From: Nephromyces sp. MM_2019
Taxonomy: Eukaryota > Apicomplexa > Aconoidasida > Nephromycida
Direction of reading: 5' to 3'
NCBI GenBank assembly: GCA_015657535.1
Contig: JADHZB010000775.1
Coordinates: 1-64,000, forward strand
Length of the DNA stretch: 64,000 nt
In this document: piece by piece, positions 58,610-64,000 of the stretch
Layout: every line of letters starts with the position of its first letter
Numbering within the stretch: position 1 is the first letter of the stretch
The notes under the pieces: model-generated
Seen by the model: the letters and a program-made list of their open reading frames with translations, nothing else
Told to the model about the DNA's origin: nothing
Databases searched by the model: none
Program-made: the position numbers and the translations under genes

Positions 58610-60253
58610 GAGCACTTGTAATTTTTTGCTGTCTACTAGAGAAAAATTGGGAACGTGGTTAAGGTTGCAATGCATTAGCTAAGGGTTAACATTTTCTCAT
58701 GTATTGCAGATGTGCAAACAATTTGTCCTAGCATTGCCTCAGTGATTTTTCGTGGAGCAGATTAGCATGCGAGATGCGCAGTGATATCTCTACGTCAAGG
58801 TATATCTCTGTTTGTATCCCTGATATTCCTTATGGAAATAGAATCAAAACAATAAGGGAATATACTGTGGCTCTTTTCTTTCCTTTGATCTATCGGAAAA
58901 AAGTCCTACGATAACTCCGATTGCTGTTACCATACAGAGAATTACGCAGTGGTGCAGCCACCAGATTTTATGAAATATTTTTATAAGTGGGGTGGGAAGA
59001 TATATAACGGAATGCTTTTACGGAGGTAGTGAATGTGTAGAAAATTGCTAGTACAAGTGTAATGAGTGTGTATCACAGCATCTCACAGCGAAACTCCATT
59101 TTTGCGGACAAACGCAAAGCGTCATTAAAAGCTTAATCTTTTATCTTGCAAAGTGGCTACAAATTTCATGATTAATAGACTATAAGACGCTTTTCACACT
59201 AAGTGCTATCAAGCAGACCACCAGTATGGACAGGCTTATGAAAATAGGAATCAAGTTAGCGTATGCTACCTTGAAAAAAGCAATGTTCGAATTAAACAGT
59301 GGAGTTCCTGAAGTTTTATGAGTGCCAGGTGATTTTAAATACCCTGCTTATCGAGTGCTGGTAACTTTATTTCATGTGAGTGCTGGATCAAGATTTAAAA
59401 TTTCAAAAACGGCATCGAGGAATACTTATGCAAGATGGGAATACCAGCCTGATTGGGATCTCCAAGGACTTATGTGAAGTTGTGTAATGGTTTCACTTGA
59501 ACTCAAGGAATGGATTCCTGTTGTCCTCATTGCAGTGCGCGGGTTCTCCACCCCAGTAGGACCAGTTTCCCCCTCCCCCCCGCATAATGCGAAGGTGTGT
59601 GTGCTTGAATGAGCCAACGTTGGTTAGGTAAGAAAGCCGGCATCTGAATATATGATAGCCGAAACGAATTTATCCCTTTGAAGAACGTGTGATATCCATT
59701 CGCGTAGGCTCAGCGCAAGTTTATCATTGCCTTCATGCTTATGATCAGTTGCTTAAGGCATGCAAGCATCTTTAGTCCTGGCTTTTTGAATGGTATTCTG
59801 CCGGTCACGCAATGGTAATCCAACTTGCTGTTGTGTTTGGATACTTGAGTGGTACCGCTGCTGGAAAGTTCCAGGATCTACGGTTACTTCGGTTCTATTA
59901 CACAGCGACTTTTGTCAAAATCCGTAAATTTATAGGCATGTCACTAGCATGATAGTTGTGTATCTCCGTGCACCTCCAAGCGGGTAGGTGTCACATAATA
60001 GCACGTTGAGGTTGCAAGCATCTCACGGCTTATCTGCCCTCATTTTTCTATAGTTATTCCAGCCGCATTTATTGCTTCTAGTAAGGTGGCGGTGTGGAGT
60101 TCGCAACCCTTATATGTGTGCTTCTGTTTAGGTATCCTTCCCATTTCCCTTTCTGCCTCTATTGCTTATTCTCGTAAAACGGATATCAGTTGCATTTAAC
60201 TGTTCATGCTAACTGATAGTTCTTGTTTCTGTTGATGTGGGTGCGATTTAAGG
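58610..60253. other. Intergenic, no gene seen
   Basis: Nothing supported on either strand. The last part precedes the ATG of the DNA glycosylase gene and would hold its promoter; no motif recognised. Confidence 0.4.
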
Positions 60254-63200
60254 ATGGCAACCGGAGGTGGTAATCTTATTCAGTTGCAGCTCCCATTAAA
60301 AACTTCTCCTTCTAGTACGTACTCTGCGCCTGCTGGTGAGGCAACTCTGACTAGAAGCAAATGCTCCCGCCAGAGCTGCCTCACCATAAAGCCTTTGCTT
60401 CAAGTAGCGAATTTTCCCACCATTCGGCATACGAGACATTCTTTAAGATTGGGGGGAAAGGAATATGTTACTTTGGAAAAGCAGTCTGATGGAAATGGCA
60501 GGAAAAAAGATATTGAAAATTCTCTGGTATCCCCAGCGGATAACATATTTCTCTGGACTTCAGAAAGAGCAGAATCTGAGATTTTGCGGGGGATGGTGTC
60601 CGCTACTCGGCCTAAGGTAGAAAAAACTAGGGGTAAAGTTTCTAACTCATCAAGGCAAAAAACGCAGAAACCTGTGGAACGGAGTTTTGATAAGGAAGAT
60701 AAATCCCACTGTGATACGGAAGTTGTCGAGGCCCTCAGTTATGGAAGATCTTCAAAGCGGCTTGCTTCAAATGCGGTACGACAGATGGAATTGAAATGCA
60801 GTGAGGCTGCCGGAGTTGTGAGGCTTCAAACAGTTGAAAATTTTCCTTTATCTTCACATGAAAACAAGAAAAAAAAAGCATCCTCCAGGGTTTGTACTAC
60901 GAGAAAATTTCGTAGTGTGAGAAAGAGGCATTTAAAATTGGGGAAACCTGTGAGGCAAAGTCAGCGTGACACATGGAATACTAGTTCGACTTTGTCGTTG
61001 GGATCATTACGTGCTTTTTCTCCCTCATTAAGCCCCTTATTAATCCCCTCAGACACAATATTTGAGCCAGTGTATATAGGGCCTAGTAAGGAAGATTGTT
61101 TCACAAATCTAACCCCTTTGCAGTCTGATCAGGATTGCGAGGGTAGCCAAGATTTAGAGGCGTCACGAGCTGATAAGCCCTTAGAACAGCATGACAATAT
61201 TTCAGCGCAACCAACCTCAAGCATTGAAGCGGCAGCAGCTGACTTGGGTGAACCTCAATTACCTCACAATTCTTCAAGTAGCGACGCAGTCGCTTCTCTT
61301 CCTCTTTACAATGCTACCAGTGTACCTCATACTCCGTATCGTACCAAGGCTGAAGATTTCCCAAATAGTGCTTCTTTTAAGAAAATGTGCTCTCCCGGGG
61401 CTCCGATAAGTCGTAATAAAAGGAGGGAAATTTCCCATAGCCTAGCATCTTCAAAAAATAACCCCTGTTATATAGATGTCTCAAATGAGATTTTTTCGCT
61501 ATCGCAGGCGATATGCAGCTACGGTTTCTTTTGCCTGGCTCCCAATTTGGTTGGAAAAAACATTATTTTATGAAAAAGTTCGTGTTATTTTAATAGTTTT
61601 AGAATATTAAAATAGGCAGGGCTGAATGCCTTTTCTTTCTTTGTCAAATCAAGCTGGAAATAGATATCCGAAGAATATTTATTGTGTTTTTGATTACCTC
61701 AGTGTTAGTCGCTTCTTTTCATACAATGCGTCATTCGTTCGCGATTTTGAAGCTTTTTCTTTGTGTTTTTCCGCTTCCTCTTTATTGGTCCTCAGTTTAT
61801 GGAAGACAATGAAATTGTGTAGTTCATCCGACCTTGATTGCCTGAAGCGAAAATTTGCTGTGTTTCATTTTTGTATAGCTGTGAAATGAGGGAAGATATG
61901 AAAGCACAGAATATCTGGAATTTTTTTAGGAAAATCAAATAATGAGGAAATGTGGTTTCTTCATTATTGCTACACGACCATAGGGAACAAGGTTGTAGGA
62001 TTTCCAAGTTCATATGAATTTTGAAGTTTTCTATTTAACTGATGATGAAACTAATATTTTGAAGCAGGGATGCATGTAAAAGCCTTTTTGTCATGAAGTG
62101 CACTTCATGATTCAACTTTATTTAATAAGTTTAGATTTTTGTTTTTTTTTATATGGTGCTGTCTATACACTTTATTTTTGTTACTGGTCCATACTCTAAC
62201 ACCCTGTAAAGTAAGTCTTTTCATTGTTACTGTTCAAAATTCGCTCTAGATAGTGTATTATAAAGGGTGAAGAGCTTACTTTTGGATGTTTTTTTAATAT
62301 GTATGCATTAAAGCAAAATATTGGGGTTAGACGTGCGCCAGTTATGTTTTTTTTTCTTTTGTTAAAGCTTTTAATTTCCTTTTTCTCTCGATTCCTTTTT
62401 TCTTTTGAATAGCATCATTGTTTTATCGCATTTTCATGTTGTGCTAGACCTTTTTCATTTCTCTGCAGTGGGTTCCCGCCCCCCCTGAAAGCGACCGTGA
62501 TGACGATGGCTACTTGATGAGGCCGATTCGCTACGGCCCAGATGACAAATACTGCTGCTATGTAACAATTTCTCAGCCATCTGAAGGATTGCTCCGAGTG
62601 ACCACTGATCCTACAGTTACTTCACCAGAATATCGTGAACAAATAACTAAGCAGGTTAGTATTTAGCGTTGGCCTGACGAAATGGGTATACACGTGCCAT
62701 ACGTTTTCTTTAAGCCTGCTGTATAGAAGATAATTTAGAGTCTCTAGCAGAGCTCCTTGCCTTGTTGAATCTTTCGTGAAAATTACCATCAGGAGGGATT
62801 TTCGGGGCTCTTATCTGTGCCTATATGCATTTTTTGGGTTGAACTTAGCACTTTTAGTTGGTGAAGTTCAAAGATTTTTTTAATTTTATTTCATCGATTT
62901 TATTTATAGTATCACCTTTTCTGATTCTATTTTTTGATGGCCTATTGCTGTATTGAATTCACAGTTGAATATCAATACTTAATTAACACCATAAGTTTTC
63001 ATGATGCTGGTTCGTGTATTTCTCAATTTTTGTTACTAGGATTTTGAGTTCTGCTATCTTTTTATATTTTTTTCAAGGTCAAACGCATGTGCCGCTTAGA
63101 TAATACCGCTTCTGGGGACCTTTCAGGGTGGTGGGAAAAACATCCAGAAGCACGTCGTAGAAAGTTTGGGCGACTCTTTCGGAGCCCCACATTATGGGAA

Positions 63201-64000
63201 GATATGGTTAAAACCATATCAGTATGCAATACCAGATGGAAGCAGAGTTGTGTGATGAATTTACGACTATGCGAAGAGATAAGTAGTTTTAAGGGAAGCT
63301 TTCCTTCCGCTACCGATGTAGTACGCTTTAGTGCCGGCGAACTCCATAGTTTGTGTAAGTTAGGTTATCGCGGCGTACGTGTGCATAAGCTAGCTGTGGA
63401 TATATGTTCAGGCGTTTTGGACCTAGCTTGGTTTGAGGCCCCTGAGAGATCTAGAAAAGAGGTAATAGTAGAAATAGGTTCCCAGGACATATTTAGTTAA
63501 TGTGGCGATACATAGACTGATGGTACAGGTGCCTGTTTCGGATAGTGAGAGTTGATGTCATCACAACTTGCGCGGCCTTCATGACAGGACGGTTGCTTGC
63601 TATATTGTTACATATTGCGTATAGTGCCATTGTTGGTAAATTATCTTGCTGTTAGTCTATTCTGTAGTTTGCTATATCTCTCGCAATATTAGTCAATCAT
63701 TCATATCGATGACATACAACTTGATGCTGCTGTCAGATTAAGCGTTTAACTTTACATTAGCAACGTTTCCCTGTTCAATCTTTACATTGAACACTGCTTT
63801 CTGTGTTATGCTCTGTGCTTTCTGGAGTGCATGGTTAATATTGAGCCGATAGTGCCTTTACGCATGTGTACTGAGCGAAAGTTAAGTCTTTCCTAATCTT
63901 AGTGGTGACGGTTGTGCTTTGAATTTATTAAGGTAAAGTTAGTTTCAGATTTGATGTTTGTAGCGCGTACTTTTTTTGGAAGTTTCTGTGCTTTCCTTAC
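60254..64000 (+). CDS. HhH-GPD family DNA glycosylase, 5' part
   Basis: HhH-GPD glycosylases excise damaged bases in base-excision repair. Three exons: 60254 to about 61549 (donor chosen after CCCAATTTG, phase 0; other donors possible), 62469-62654 (acceptor TCTCTGCAG, donor GTTAGT) and 63078-63461 (acceptor TTTTTCAAG, donor GTAATA). The first 430 residues are serine-rich and basic with nuclear-localisation-like clusters (ENKKKKASS, SVRKRHLK) and no domain I recognise. Exons 2-3 contain the substrate-side part: YCCYVTISQPSEGLLRVTTD, then LWEDMVKTISVCNTRWKQS, FPSATDVVRFSAGELHSLCK and LGYRGVRVHKLAVDICSGVL, the same order as plant and protist HhH-GPD proteins (edLvk.il.cN, lgYRa..i..la). The helix-hairpin-helix with the catalytic aspartate is not seen before the right edge and must lie in a later exon, so the activity is inferred. 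Without splicing, exon 3 would stop at 63500. Confidence 0.7.
61550..62468 (+). other. Intron 1 of the glycosylase gene
   Basis: T-rich with no exon recognised. The ORF at 61626-61889 has intron-like composition. Ends in a strong pyrimidine tract (TTTTTCATTTCTCTGCAG). Confidence 0.55.

Overview
The window is intron-rich eukaryotic nuclear DNA, AT-leaning, with a standard genetic code (TAA, TAG and TGA all end reading frames) and GT-AG introns from about 60 bases to over 2 kb. Most exons are 30-230 bases, so long single ORFs are rare. I built gene models by reading the sequence, choosing splice sites whose phases agree, and translating by eye; no search was run. The best taxonomic clue is a prolyl-tRNA synthetase with an N-terminal YbaK editing domain. 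That fusion is typical of apicomplexans and relatives (also trypanosomatids, which lack such introns). I infer an alveolate, probably an apicomplexan-type protist, without more precision.

Left part (1-14 kb): a CA/TG dinucleotide tract, the first exon of a mitochondrial elongation factor G on the minus strand, the 3' exons of a small membrane protein and a chain of small exons with two IQ motifs (both minus), then a repeat-bearing stretch with no firm gene. Centre-left (14-23.5 kb): the complete 15-exon, 702-residue YbaK-ProRS gene on the plus strand; its introns are full of TG tracts and tandem repeats.

Centre (24-40 kb): an unidentified minus-strand gene, an unidentified six-exon plus-strand gene of 148 residues, a two-exon Ctr copper transporter, two chains of phase-compatible plus-strand exons of unknown function, and a complete eight-exon alpha/beta hydrolase of 204 residues. 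Right part (40-64 kb): weak minus-strand exon fragments, a two-exon secreted protein with an inhibitor-cystine-knot-like cysteine pattern, a possible cysteine-containing minus-strand gene, a complete eight-exon MATH-BTB (SPOP-like) gene on the minus strand, and the 5' part of an HhH-GPD DNA glycosylase gene that runs off the right edge.

The genes do not form a pathway; they are a mixed set (translation, copper uptake, ubiquitin ligase adaptor, DNA repair, secretion), as expected for a eukaryotic chromosome. The strongest calls (ProRS, MATH-BTB, hydrolase, Ctr) rest on family motifs and on complete models whose exon lengths sum to a multiple of three. The unknown genes rest only on agreement of reading phase and splice sites and are marked accordingly.
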